From Heliocidaris erythrogramma (taxonomy: Eukaryota > Echinodermata > Echinoidea > Camarodonta > Echinometridae), in contig CM046853.1 in NCBI GenBank assembly GCA_025617745.1, positions 16,349,174 through 16,413,173 of the forward strand: a DNA stretch of 64,000 bases, given 5' to 3'. The position numbers and the translations under genes were made by a program. Shown one piece after another: positions 22,107 to 34,100 of this stretch. How positions within the stretch are numbered: position 1 is the first letter of the stretch; each line of letters starts with the position of its first letter. The notes below the pieces were generated by a model. The model was not told where the DNA came from and did no database searches. It was given only the letters and a program-made list of their open reading frames with translations.

Positions 22107-22294
22107 TGTGTCATTTGACTGTCATATGAGGTAAGGGGAGTCACAAATGATAACATCTCAAACGTTCATGTCCTGGACCAAAATCATGCATGACTGCAGG
22201 TTTATTCAGCCATAATGGAAGGTGCGCTATAGCGCCCTCTCTCGCTATAAACATTATAGTCTCAACATGTAGATCACATAAACATATTGTCACA
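22107..22294 (-). repeat. 5' LTR of the gypsy element
   Basis: 188 bp, same sequence as 16979-17166. It should contain the element's promoter, but no TATA box is evident by eye. Confidence 0.95.
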
Positions 22295-22429
22295 CTGGGA
22301 CGGGCATTTTTTACCGTCACCTGGGTACTCAACTTTTGCGCAGAATATTTGCGATGCTTTGCTGGTTCCACGATGTAGGCACTCCAATATTAAGACCCCT
22401 GATTTTACAAGGGCACCTATAGATATTAT

Positions 22430-23505
22430 ACAAATAATGAATGTTTATGAGTGCAATGGAAAGAATATTTTCATGAGTTGAAAGATGGAATGTTCCATTC
22501 AATGAGGCGAAGCCGAATTGAATGGAACAGTTTCCATCTTTCAACGAATTAAATTCATTATTTGTTTTATACAACATCTGAGTAGATCCTATATAAGTGC
22601 GTTGTATTATTATTATTATTACTAGTATTATTATCCTTGTTATTTGTACAATAAAATAAATATATATATATACAATTGTCCACTAGTATCATTACGGTAA
22701 GGTTACGGCGCTGGGCCGGTCGCTCGCGAGCGTAAAATAACACATAGATCTATGAGCAAAGTCCGGTAGTATCATTACGTGCGCTGTATCGCAGCCGCGC
22801 ATTACACTGAAAAGGTCGAGGCGTTGAATGGAAAAAATCGTATGGAACAAAAATGCACGCTAGCTACCGGGGCTAGCTAGCGCTAAACCATGGAATGGAA
22901 CAAATATTTAATAACACGTGACCTATTATTCTCCAATCAAATTACAAGGATCTACTCAGGTGTTGTATAATATACAAATAATGAATGTTTATGAGTGCAA
23001 TGGAAAGAATATTTTCATGAGTTGAAAGATGGAATCTCAACGAATGAAAATATTCTTTCCATTGCACGAATGAAAAAAATTCATTATTTGTTTTATACAA
23101 CAGCTGAGTAGATCCTATATAAGTGCGTTGTATTATTATTATTATTATTATTATCCTTGATATTTGTACAATAAAATAAATATATGTACGGTACTTACAA
23201 TTGCTGCGGTCAAATGCCAAAGGTTACGGTGCTGGGCCGGTCGCTCGCGAGCATAAAATAACACATAGATCTACATGTATATGGGCAAAGTCCGGTAGTA
23301 TCATTACGTGCGCTGTATCGCAGCCGCGCATTACACTGAAAAGGTCGAGGCGTTGAATGGAAAAAAATCGTATGGAACAAAAATGCACGCTAGCTACCGG
23401 GGCTAGCTAGCGCTAAACCATGGAATGGAACAAATATTTAATAACATGTGACCTATTATTCTCCAATCAAATTACAAGGATCTACTCAGGTGTTGTATAA
23501 TAATA
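22430..23505. repeat. Tandemly duplicated ~542-bp fold-back/MITE cluster
   Basis: AATGAATGTTTATGAGTGCAATGG occurs at about 22437 and 22979, and the following ~500 bp are nearly identical. Each unit has a hairpin segment (outer ends CAAATAATGAATG / CATTATTTG) followed by a ~400-bp element with inverted ends TTATACAACA..GAGTAGATCCT and AGGATCTACTCAG..TGTTGTATAA. The hairpin of unit 1 holds GATGGAATGTTCCATTCAA; that of unit 2 is shortened. Interior motifs include GCTAGCTACCGGGGCTAGCT. Confidence 0.8.
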
Positions 23506-24902
23506 TATGGTCACTTATTCGCGACCATGTGGCACTCAGTCGAGGCCCAAGGTACAAGGTAAACTTAGAGAGACAGTGCACCTTTGCACAGAATGTATAG
23601 TAGAGATCTTTTCTACTCGTTAAAACTGCTCAAGTGCTATATGGTCAACGCATTTTCATGTTGAATAAATGGCGATGAGATAACTTCATTAGCATTTGGA
23701 CAATTCAAATTTTAGCTTTGAACATATATGATGTACATACTATTGGCTATTTGTCAAAATGGGCACCTGTACAGTACAACTTCACAGCAGGCAATGTATC
23801 TTCTAGATCACGCTTTGAAATATTTCACATGTAGTTGACAGCTTAATGTCCTTCCTGTTTAAAAAAAAGGCCCATTATGCACGGAACGGGGACCTAAACC
23901 ATTTTTGCTCAGGCTAATATGGGCCCTCATAATCTTAGTTATATGTATTCTATCTGTCATATTACACCTGAATATAAAAAAAAGGGCACCTAAGCCACAT
24001 TTCATGACGTTTGATGCCATGAGGCCCTGTATATTTCGGAATGAAATTAAAATACTACATTAGGCCTGAGCCAGATTTGATAGCTCTTGATTCGGACCAA
24101 TTATTCATGAAAAGTACAAGATGCAATGCCAGCATTTTAAACGATTGCCGCCATGGTCCCCTTGGGCAGGATTTTAGATGGCCCAATATTCAGTTTTACA
24201 TATAACATACTTATCTACCTTTGTCCCAAATTTGGTTCTGTTATCACAAAATAAGAATATAAGATTAACATTTTACTTAACTTTACAAATAAGTAAATTT
24301 GGACCCCCTTTTCAATACTGGGCACCTTTGCCAAATCATTTGTCAATTTTAAATGAGGTGAATTTTCCCTGATCACAGTTAGAATAATTTTACACATATT
24401 TTACAATTCAATAATTTTATCTTACGTTAATAAAATGGACCTTTATTTGAAAAAATGGGCACCTGGGGCTTCTTTTGACGTCTATATTTCTAAATAATCA
24501 TTCGGTGTATTTAACATAACCTAAATTCAGTAAAATATCCCAGTTTTAGATTAGATTTTAGTCCCCTGTGGTGGACACTTTAAAAATTGGGCACAATTGT
24601 CCCCCAGGGCCCGAATTCTAGGTGGCTCAATATCCAGTTTTACTTTAACCATATTCATCTACCTGTGTGCCAAATTTGGTGCTTTTATCACAAAATGCAC
24701 AATTAAATTGCTATGACGCCATGCCGCCCCATTACAGTGTAGAGTTTAGTGTGGACAAACGCACGACTGCTTTTGCTTTGAAAATGAAAACAACATGAAT
24801 GAAACGGATATAGTACGGTATGGAAAGCTGTCATACTGAAATTTCTCGCTGCTTCAAGCATGACTACAGTTGCACAAGCAAGGAGCTAATTTTAAAAATG
24901 AC
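23506..24902. other. Intergenic, no gene recognised
   Basis: AT-rich; several blocks repeat the phrase GGGCACCT in a similar AT-rich context (about 23760, 24320, 24455), which may be remnants of a degenerate repeat. No reading frame of interest. Confidence 0.4.
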
Positions 24903-24910
24903 ATTGCCTC

Positions 24911-26042
24911 CAGGGGCGTCGCTAGAATATCTTGAATGGGGGGGGGGGGTTGTGTGACACCTAAATTTGCCAACTCACATGCCGCACACTAATCCCAGAC
25001 AAATAATAATAATACAAGAAAATCACAGATATATAGAGATCTTGATCAGACATGCCCCTTTTCGCAAGGAGGGGGCTGACGCCTTTTGCCCAAATATAAA
25101 CTCTTCAATTATTAAATTTTTGCCGGCGAGCTAAGCGAGCGAGCACATTTTTTCAACTATTGAAAATGTAAAGAAGTTACATACAGAAGTTACATAATTA
25201 TCTCGGAACCTCGCTGCCCAAATATATGGATATTCTTTCTCCTCGCTGCCCGAATATGAAGTAGTGGTTGCCCGAATATAGCAACTTTGAAAATTTTCGG
25301 GGGAGGGGACTGCAGAAGGGGGACACATTTTTCCCGAATATCAACTTTTCAATTTCTAAATGTTTGCGAGCGAGTGCAGCGAGCGAGCGAGCAATTTTTT
25401 TAACTTTCTGAAGAGAAAATGTACAGAAGTTACATACAAAAGTTACATAATTATCTAGGAACCTGGCTGCCCAAAATTCTGGCACCTCAATTTGCTGCCC
25501 GAATAGGAAGTGGTGGTTGCCCGAATATGGGAACTTTAAAATCTGCAGGGGAGGGGGGTGCAGCCATTGTTAAAGGGGGACGTGTATTGCCTGAATATCA
25601 ATTTTTCAATTTCTAAATGTTTGCGAGCGAACAATTTTTTTTTTATTTTTCGTAGAGGAAATGGACATAAGTTATATAGAAGTTACATAATTTTCTCGGA
25701 ATCTAGCTGCCCAAATAATTATGTGGATATTCTTTCTCCTCATGAACTGCCCGAATATGAAGTGATGAATATCGGAACTTTGAAAATCATCGAGGGGGGG
25801 GGGCTGCCTATTGTCAAAGGGTTACGCCTTTTGCTCGAATATTGACTTTCCAGTGTTTTTGTGAGCGAGCGAAGAGAGCAAGCAAAAAAATTGACCAGTT
25901 TCTCCTTCTTTTTCTTTCCTTCCCTTTCCTTTCCTTCTTTCTTCTCATTATTTTTGCCGACAGCAATTTGGAGGGGGGGGGGGGGGGGGGTGGTGTGACA
26001 CCCCCGCACCCCCCCCCCCCCCCCTCTATAGCGACGCCCCTG
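24911..26042. mobile_element. hAT-like non-autonomous element with internal ~250-bp repeats
   Basis: Ends are CAGGGGCGTCGCTA (24911) and TAGCGACGCCCCTG (ending 26042). A perfect 8-bp target duplication ATTGCCTC lies at 24903-24910 and 26043-26050. CAGGG ends with 8-bp duplication fit the hAT superfamily. The 1132-bp interior contains about four degenerate ~235-255-bp units, each with a GCGAGCGAGC-type tract, a poly-T run, AGAAGTTACATA and GCTGCCCGAATA, plus long poly-G/poly-C runs near each end. No transposase. Confidence 0.9.
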
Positions 26043-26050
26043 ATTGCCTC

Positions 26051-26568
26051 TCAAGAACAGCCGTTGAATGAAAACGCCTTGCACAATATTGATGATCTTG
26101 GTGTAATTTTTTTCTACCAAAAAAAACTGATGATATTGTTTCAATGATGTCCTTAAAATTGTAGATATCAGGTGTTGGATTCTTTCTGGGCCACCCTGTA
26201 TATTTGGATTTCTCTTTCTATGTTTCCTTATATGTATTTGTCTTTATTTTATTGCACGCATACTAATATGGAATGACAACTTTCACTTGAAATCCCTTCA
26301 CGGTATGTTCCTCGGTGTTCACCCGACATCATTCTGTCGAGACTGTTGTTCATACCAGATTTGTCACCCGGGAACTCCCAGGTGCTCCATAGAGTTGCGT
26401 AGGGGTTGAGGAGGTTAACTTTTCTCATTTTCTTTTTCACCCAAGATTCCCCAGGATCTATCGACGATGCTTTTCATACCCCCCCCCCCCCCCCCCCCTC
26501 AAAAAGAAATCCATGGAAACTCCCAGGTTCACCCGGAGAAGTTTGTCCGGTATAAAATGGATAGGATA
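26051..26568. other. Intergenic with poly-C run
   Basis: Contains a C-run at about 26480-26498 and no recognisable gene. Confidence 0.4.
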
Positions 26569-26808
26569 CAGTGGAACTTCGTTATAACAAACTCCCTGGG
26601 ACCAAGGAAATTACCTCTTTATATCGAAACCTTGTTATATCAGGGCTAAGAAACAATTGAAAACAAAGAAGCGGGACCAAGGAAATTACCTCTTTATATC
26701 GAAACCTTGTTATATCAGGGCTAAGAAACAATTGAAAACAAAGAAGCGGGACCGGCAAAATTAATGAAAATTTGTTATAACAGTGTTCTTTATAACGAGG
26801 ATCCACTG
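26569..26808. mobile_element. 240-bp Tc1/mariner-type MITE with an internal 75-bp tandem repeat
   Basis: Ends CAGTGGAACTTCGTTATAA and TTATAACGAGGATCCACTG, flanked by TA on both sides (26567-26568 and 26809-26810). Two direct copies of a 75-bp unit (26598-26672 and 26673-26747, starting GGGACCAAGGAAATTACC) sit inside. TA target and CAGT ends fit the Tc1/mariner/pogo group. Confidence 0.85.
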
Positions 26809-29091
26809 TACATCATCCTCCTTACAGGATCATATCCCATCAATGTGCAAGGCTGCAAAATTCTATATATCATTATGAATCAGTGGAGTAGGGCAGCTGT
26901 CCCTTCCCAATGGCGGTGAAAAAAAAATTAGAGAGTGAGTGAGAGAGAAAGGGAGAGCGGAAAGGCACTCAACCATCTGATCATACATATTATTAGTAGA
27001 TTATGTTCAGGATCATACCCCATCCATGCAGATCCATTTATATTTCAAGGGGAGTAGCTACGGGGGCAGCTGCCCCTTACCAATGATAGTAAAAAAAAAT
27101 TAGAGAGAGATGGAGGGTGGAGAGGTAATGTGAAAAGAAGAGGATACGACACCTCAAACCAGGATTTAGTATAAGGGGTGCACACAAATGCAGGTTTGTC
27201 AACTTTTGGAAAAGGTAGACCCCTATTTTTTTGTCTTGGGGGGGGGGGGATGGCGACCGTGCAAAAAAAAAAAAAATTGCCAGACCTCCAAAATTCGCTC
27301 TGTGGGGGGTTGATGGGGGTCCAGTTTCCCTCCATAATTCTCTGACAAGCAAAAAAAAAAAAAAAAAAGTTTTCATTCGAAAAGGGGGGCACAATCGACA
27401 AAAGGGCGGATCCTTTATGGTCAAAATGCATACTTTTCTTCCAAAAGGGGGGGGGGGGCCATGGGCTGGAAGTGCCCCCTGGATCCGCCAATGCCTCAAA
27501 CACACTCCCCTTGTTATCTTAAATTTCATCCACCTTATACAATGTGTTTGTTTAAACCCAACTTTTCCCATCAATTAGGAGAAAAATAATTGTTTCCGGG
27601 TTGATTCTAATAATCATGTTATATGATACCATATATATGATACTGTCATGCATAAATAAATTTGAAATCGCATAGAACTAATGCAAAGTGTAATTCCAAT
27701 AGGTACAATGCAAAGAAACAAAACAAGTGATAAAGACGCATAGCAAAGTGTAGTGATATTTCATGATGTTTCTTATTCATAGTTCAACATGTAAGTAATC
27801 TTGAATGAGAAAGTCCAAAAAAGTCCAAAATTAGCCCCAATGTCCTTCCAGATGACCGCCATGACTGTCCAAGCATGCGTGTGCTCAAGAAAGCGGAGAT
27901 TTAATAAATAATCATTCATTGTGTAGGTGAATAGATCCCACTCTCGTGCGCAAATCAATTTTGATAATTGCTGGTTTAAGATCGTTTCAGTTCAGTGGTC
28001 CCAGGCTCTACCATCACAGATGTGGTAGCATATGAAAGGGGATAACATTTCTCTTTTTATGATGTATTACAATAAATCAAGTAATCAAATAAATCAAGAC
28101 GAAATGTTGCAGGAAAAAGTGTATTTCTGATGCCCCCTTTTTAAATCGGATATAATAAATCTCAACATCATTTTTTTAACATAGGTAATTTATATCTTTG
28201 AGTGAAAATATACTCACTACGGTAAATGGAACTAGCTTGATATTAAGGAAATAATTCATTTTTTGCTTCTTAAACTTTTAAAAACAAAACATTTTATATT
28301 CAGTATGAATTTAAAGTCGGTATTTTTGTATAAATCTCATAGTTTCAAGCTCCATCTGGACTTTGAAGTGTTTTTTAAAAAGAGAAAATATTTTTTTTTA
28401 AGAGGTGCACTTTTCTAAATGTATGATTTAACCCCCCTCCCCCCAAAAAAAATGCAAATGATCAAATTATGTCACTAGGGATTGTTCCCAAGTGTTATTT
28501 CAAAATCTTTTAAGGTGGATTTAACCCTTCATGCAAAATTTGACCGAGTGGAAGCAAACATATCAGAGAAACAAATTAGTGAAGGTTTCGTATGAATTGG
28601 CAATTTGTCTATTTCTCTATTTCTTGAGTGAAATATGTGACGTTATTATGGTTCCCAAATTTTATGGTTGACAGACACACCTTTCCTGAATACAATATGT
28701 CTAAAGCAAGTACATGTACATACATTTTCATACATGTTGTGGCACAAAAATGTCCATATTTTTATTATTCATTTCTTTATTTTATGTCCTATATTTAATC
28801 CATATGTTTTTAAGTAAATGGGACATTTGAGTATATTATGTACAGAGTGAACAGGTTCTCACAAACTTTCACAAATTGTTTCTCTGATTATTGACTTCCA
28901 CTCAGTCAGGGTTCACTTCTCTTTTATTCATGCACTTCCAATATCATATCAGTAAACTATGATTTGACAAGCACATGTAGGCATAAATTCAATGGACCAC
29001 ATTCGAATAAGAATTGTGAAACACTTTTACCTTTCATTATCTGCTATTCAATCTCCCTAATTTTACAGTATATCCTATGTGCAGGGATGCC
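26809..29091. repeat. Repeat-derived intergenic DNA
   Basis: Two related blocks, each with CAGGATCATA.CCCATC, GGGGCAGCTG-like and AAAAAATTAGAGAGAG, occur at about 26826-26945 and 27009-27110. A CCTGGATCCGCCAATG end-like motif is at about 27476-27493, with many poly-G, poly-C and poly-A runs between. Beyond 27.6 kb nothing recognisable. Confidence 0.45.
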
Positions 29092-29224
29092 ACTTAGAAT
29101 CGATAAAAAAGTAGGAAAAATCATCTAGAATGGGCCCTTCTGTACATATAAAGTGGTTTTCTATGGCTGAAAATATGTTGAAAAAGTAGGAATTCCTACT
29201 TTTGTCTGAAAAGTGGCATCCCTG
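29092..29224. mobile_element. 133-bp hAT-like MITE
   Basis: Ends CAGGGATGCCACTT and AAGTGGCATCCCTG are exact reverse complements. TATGTG is directly repeated on the two sides. An internal inverted pair GTAGGAATTCCTAC is also present. CAGGG ends suggest hAT, although only 6 bp of target duplication can be aligned. Confidence 0.8.
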
Positions 29225-30495
29225 TATGTGTCCCCTTATGGAACGATTAACTCAATTCACTAAAATGTGTTGACTACAGAATAGGCAACTCACTATTAAT
29301 CAGCATTTGCATTGTTTGTATGACCAATTATCTTTATTAATCATTCAGCTTTCAGCTATATTATACATGTACACATACATTTGACAAAGAATCAACCATA
29401 TGCAAACACCATTCATTGGAGAAAACAATTTGTAAAATGCTTTAAAGTTTCACTGAATTTGTGTCATATTCTACTCCAGGAGACATACCAATGGTCTGAA
29501 CATGCTGAAAGTTTATGCTTACACCAAAATTTTATTCAAATTCGGACTTTAAAATGTAAATACATGTACTTCACTTTCTATTCTCAAACATGGTGTCACT
29601 GGTGTAAATTCAGAAGCTATCATCTTCATGTTAATGAACAGTTCTGTATTTTGATAGTGAAGTATACTACATGTACTTCAGAAGCACCCTTCAGCTGTCT
29701 GCAAATGGTTGATATTACCCTTTAAACATTAAAAAGAAAAAATACACAACACATGTTTTTAAATTCTTTCCCTCTGTTCACTTTCAAGGGAACAATGTAG
29801 ATAACAAGTTCAAACTGACTTTTTTTTAATACATGAGCAAACTTACTTAATTTCATCAGACAACCAGTGAAACGATGCAAATACAGTATCTAAATTTCTT
29901 GGATAGCTATTTAGGCTTGATTTACTTCATATATATCACTTCATGGTTTAAAATAAGATGAACTCAAAATCAGATTTAAAAAAAAAATGGAATTCCAGTA
30001 TTTACTTGATTCTTGGGTTGTCCAATGTTGGACATCTCTGCTACCCTGATCTTATAAACTGAAGTTACTTTAAACTGGCTATGAATAATAACAAAAATAA
30101 GGTAGAATCAAACAACTTTTGTAAGTGTGGATTATTGTGCTGAATAAATGTAAAAATACCATATTACTCAGCATGAAAACTAAAACGTTACACTCACGAC
30201 TGCGCTATATGGTTTTACTATGCTTTTTAAACAGAATTCATAACTCTTTGACTGCAAAGACTTCTATTTTATACCGTAGATCTCAACTTGATCAGCAGAA
30301 AGTAGACTATCCTCAGAGTGGGGTAAGCTAATAAGAGCATTAAATATGAAATTACAATTACAATAATATTTAGTTGAGTTTATGGTCATATGTGCACTTT
30401 ATGTAAAAGTCTGAAAAGTAGGTTGGATCAGAATCAATGAGGATCTACTGTACCACTAAATATACATCTCAATGTAAAATATTTTTGGACATAAT
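29225..30495. other. AT-rich intergenic DNA
   Basis: No coding signal, RNA gene or repeat end recognised. Open frames here are short and lack codon bias. Confidence 0.4.
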
Positions 30496-30668
30496 GGCCC
30501 GAATTTACAAAGGAGGTTTAAACCTAAACCATGGTACTGCGCGTGCTCAAAGAAAATATATGATTGGATCGGATTCCGTGGGCACGTACGCTTTAAAAAA
30601 CCCAGGAGGGGGTTTAAACCATGGTTCAAACCATGGTTTAAACCAAACCTCCTTTGTGAATTAGGGCC
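30496..30668. mobile_element. ~173-bp MITE with GGCCC ends
   Basis: Left end GGCCCGAATTTACAAAGGAG and right end CTCCTTTGTGAATTAGGGCC form a TIR of about 29 bp with three mismatches. The interior repeats AAACCATGGT-type palindromes. The target duplication could not be fixed. Confidence 0.75.
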
Positions 30669-31098
30669 TATAAAGCAACATAAATGTACCACAACTGTAA
30701 AAGGCAGATTTCATCTTTGCTGGAATGCAGACATATCAGTAATCTATCTTGAAGAACATATTCCCTTTTCCTCGGTCAGTCACACATACATGTAAATGAA
30801 ATACATGTATATATCTGTGCCTTTTAAATTAAGTTACACATGTACTAAGTCATGTGAGCAGACTGCTGACCTATTTTACCACCTTTCTTTTTACAGAGAA
30901 GGGCTATCCCCCTTTTGGCAGTCAACAGAATTGACAATACTTTGCTGATAACTAAAATTCACCTCCTAAATACATGTATCTATTGTTTTTTCATGGATGT
31001 CAAACTCGTTTTTACTTAACAAGACTACAACGTATAGGAAACTTTATACAAAATTATTTGAATTTACATAGATGTGGACTCCTTCAGCTTCTCAGATG

Positions 31099-31111
31099 TC
31101 ATTCATAACCC
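31099..31111 (-). CDS. PSMB4: PSMB4 exon 7 (terminal microexon of coding sequence)
   Basis: After acceptor TTTATTTCAG, completes Glu and encodes GYE then TGA (31099-31101), matching the family ending (human ..SGFE). The 3' UTR continues to lower coordinates; no AATAAA was found on this strand down to 30.7 kb. Confidence 0.85.
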
Positions 31112-34100
31112 CTGAAATAAACAAGAGAATACAGAAAGAATAGTACATGTTATTGAGTTTCTGACCATATTATTTCATATTCAATACCTTCATTATCTAT
31201 GTAAGAAATGGAAGAATGTGTTCGTTTTACATATTGTCTTTTGCGAGTATCTTTCCTCTTGATATTACAGAGGGCATCTTCCTCGTCCTGTGACGTTAAT
31301 CCCTTGACCATCACCCTCAGTTTAGCCCTGCTACCATAACAACTGTACAATATGTGCTCCAGCAAATTTGCAAGGTTCATTTCTAACATCAATCAAGTTC
31401 TTAACCAAAAACTATAGCTAAGCCTAAACCCTATAACTAACCTAAAACTGAAACCTAAAACCCAAATCACTTATAGCCTGGAGTAAATGTCCCATCACCA
31501 ACATAAAATTTTGCTAGCTCTCAAAGCTATCCATCCTGTCTTGTACCCACTTACTACACCTGAACAGAGACAGGAGAAAAAACACGAAGACTTGTCAAAA
31601 GACATAACCACCAAGCAAACATTTTAACACCCAATCTAAGTGAGTGAATCATATCCATTTAGCAAATATTAAAACTTAATGCAAATATAGATCACTGTAC
31701 ATTAACTATCTCTTATCCATTTAGCAAATATCCAAACAAAATGCAATACTCACTCGACCATTGGCGCTATATCCCAGTTGGTTTGTGATGATGCAGGGGG
31801 ATCTACAGTAACTCCCTTCTCTGTCACAACTGCGATCTCATACTGAACATATATGAAGGGAGAAACAAAATTAAAATCAATGAAGGGGTATTATCACTAT
31901 GAACATGGCGACAAGATATACAACTCCTCATTGTGCCTTCCACAATTCTCGCTACCTCAAATATGCAATTTTCGACGTAGAGGGCAATATTATGCATGGA
32001 AATGGTCCGCATCTTCGTTAACTTCACTTCCGGTCCGTATTGAAATACTACGGCTTATAAATAAAATGATTGCTAAAATGCTTCATTTTTGGATCGCATG
32101 ACATAAACCACTAAAATTTTGAAAATGCAACCAATTGTCTCAATAAATCATGATGGTATCTTTTCAAACATGTCGGTTAAACTCAAACTCGAGGATTTTT
32201 GTAATACCTGTGTACATTTTCAATGCAAAAAGACAAACACTTGTCGACCCAATCGGGATATTGTCAGCACTGCGCATGCGTGGTTTGCATGACAAACGCC
32301 ATCTGTTGGCGAAATTGCGTATTTGGGGTAGCGAGAATTGCTCTGGTAGACAAAAGAACATCCCTTCATTGCTATTATGTAAAAATATATAGAACAGGTG
32401 AACATGCATATTTACCTGTTCTACTTATTTTACATAATAGTAATGAAGGGATGTTCTTTTGTCTACCAGAACAATTGTGAAGGGTACAATGAGGAGCTGT
32501 ATATTTTGTCCGCTCTCTTTGTCATCGTGTTCATAGTGTATTCTCGATGTAAGACGATGGATGTCTGTCTTGTCATCAATTCATACTTTAACCTTTCATA
32601 AACTCAGCCTGAATCACTTCTCATCTATTATCAAATTTGCTGTGAAGCCACTACGCCAGGTACATGAAAGCACTTCCAATGTTAAACAGTTATCATTTTT
32701 CATAGGTGAGCAAATGAGCACTGGAAAGGACCTTTGGAAGACTATAAACAAATCTTGTAAAAAGAAAAAAAATGTAAAAGTGGCCCCAAGGAATTTCTGT
32801 TTTAACATAATTCAGAAAGAGCTCCTGCAATCAAGAAACTAACTTTTATATTGATTTTTGCCATATTTCAGTCAATTTGTAAATCATTAATGACGCTTCC
32901 ACTTGATGCACTGATAAAATGTGTCTGTTGATACTAAAATGTATATCTGATTGAGAAAAAAGTTTTGCAGTACAACCATGTGAGTTGGAATAACTCCACG
33001 TTCCGGTCAGAATGCTCTGGCCGTCGTCAGGAGAATTGTTGTACCGCAAACCTTTTTTCTGAATTACAACTTCACCATGCAAACCTGCAAATCCTATATT
33101 ATACCTGATTGATTGCTTTTTAGTAACCTGCATTTAAATGTAGGTTTAATGGATTCTCATCATCTCTAACGTCTCATTATTTACATTGAAACAAATTGAC
33201 TCACCCTATTGAATGATCTTGCATCCCTGTAAAAGAGAACCTTGAGGCACCTCTCTATGACAGCTCTAGCTTCCTGCTCTGTCATGTTACTGTTCTTCTC
33301 ATAGGCATCACGCATCATTGGCTGATTAAAAGGAAATTAAAAAGAAGTTTGAGATTCAAAATCAATTAGTTAAAGGGAAGGTTGAGTTCTGGGAAAAGGA
33401 AAAAACAATTTGCGAGCTTTCTCTTTTCTTTTTATGTCGGTTTTGAAGAACATCATGGTAAAAGTGTCCCCTGAAAAGTACATGTATTGCTCTTCACATG
33501 CCCTTACACTAAAAATATGACTATAAACAGCTGAAATGTTACTGTTCTTCTCATAGGCATCACGCATCATTGGCTGATTAAAAGGAAATTAAAAAGAAGT
33601 TTGAGATTCAAAATCAATTAGTTAAAGGGAAGGTTGAGTTCTGGGAAAAGGAAAAAACAATTTGCGAGCTTTCTCTTTTCTTTTTATGTCGGTTTTGAAG
33701 AACATCATGGTAAAAGTGTCCCCTGAAAAGTACATGTATTGCTCTTCACATGCCCTTACACTAAAAATATGACTATAAACAGCTGAAATGTTCGGGCCGA
33801 ACATGTGTTTGTGTGTAGTCCCATGTACACATTTCTGTGTGCAGTGCATGTGAATCTCAGCAGGATTGAGTCAATTTCTTCTTGTTTTGGTGATTCCTAA
33901 ACCTTACAGCATACACACCAATTCTTCTGTTCTAGATAATCAACCTTTCCCAATTTTTTTGAGACAGTTTCTTTTGCAATGTTGTCGCAAGACCTGAACT
34001 CGACTTTATCTTTAAATATTCTTAAGCTGCCAGATTTGGACTTATTTTCCATCACATACAGAAATACTTCAAAATGCTAGTTTGATCTGGAAATAGAGAG

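Larger units (their letters stand above)
16979..22294 (-). mobile_element. Complete Ty3/gypsy LTR retrotransposon
   Basis: 188-bp LTRs at 16979-17166 and 22107-22294 read as identical and begin TG and end CA. A 5-bp target duplication CTGGG flanks the element (16974-16978 and 22295-22299). The element is oriented on the - strand: primer-binding site next to the right LTR, polypurine tract next to the left LTR, one long gag-pol frame between. Total 5316 bp. Identical LTRs imply a recent insertion. Confidence 0.96.

Noticed and set aside
25740..26147. Gly- and Pro-rich frames on both strands
   Set aside because: Produced by poly-G/poly-C runs at the right end of the hAT-like element.
27045..27578. 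150-165-codon frames with Phe and Pro runs
   Set aside because: Arise from homopolymer A, G and C tracts in repeat DNA; frames overlap on both strands with no recognisable domain.
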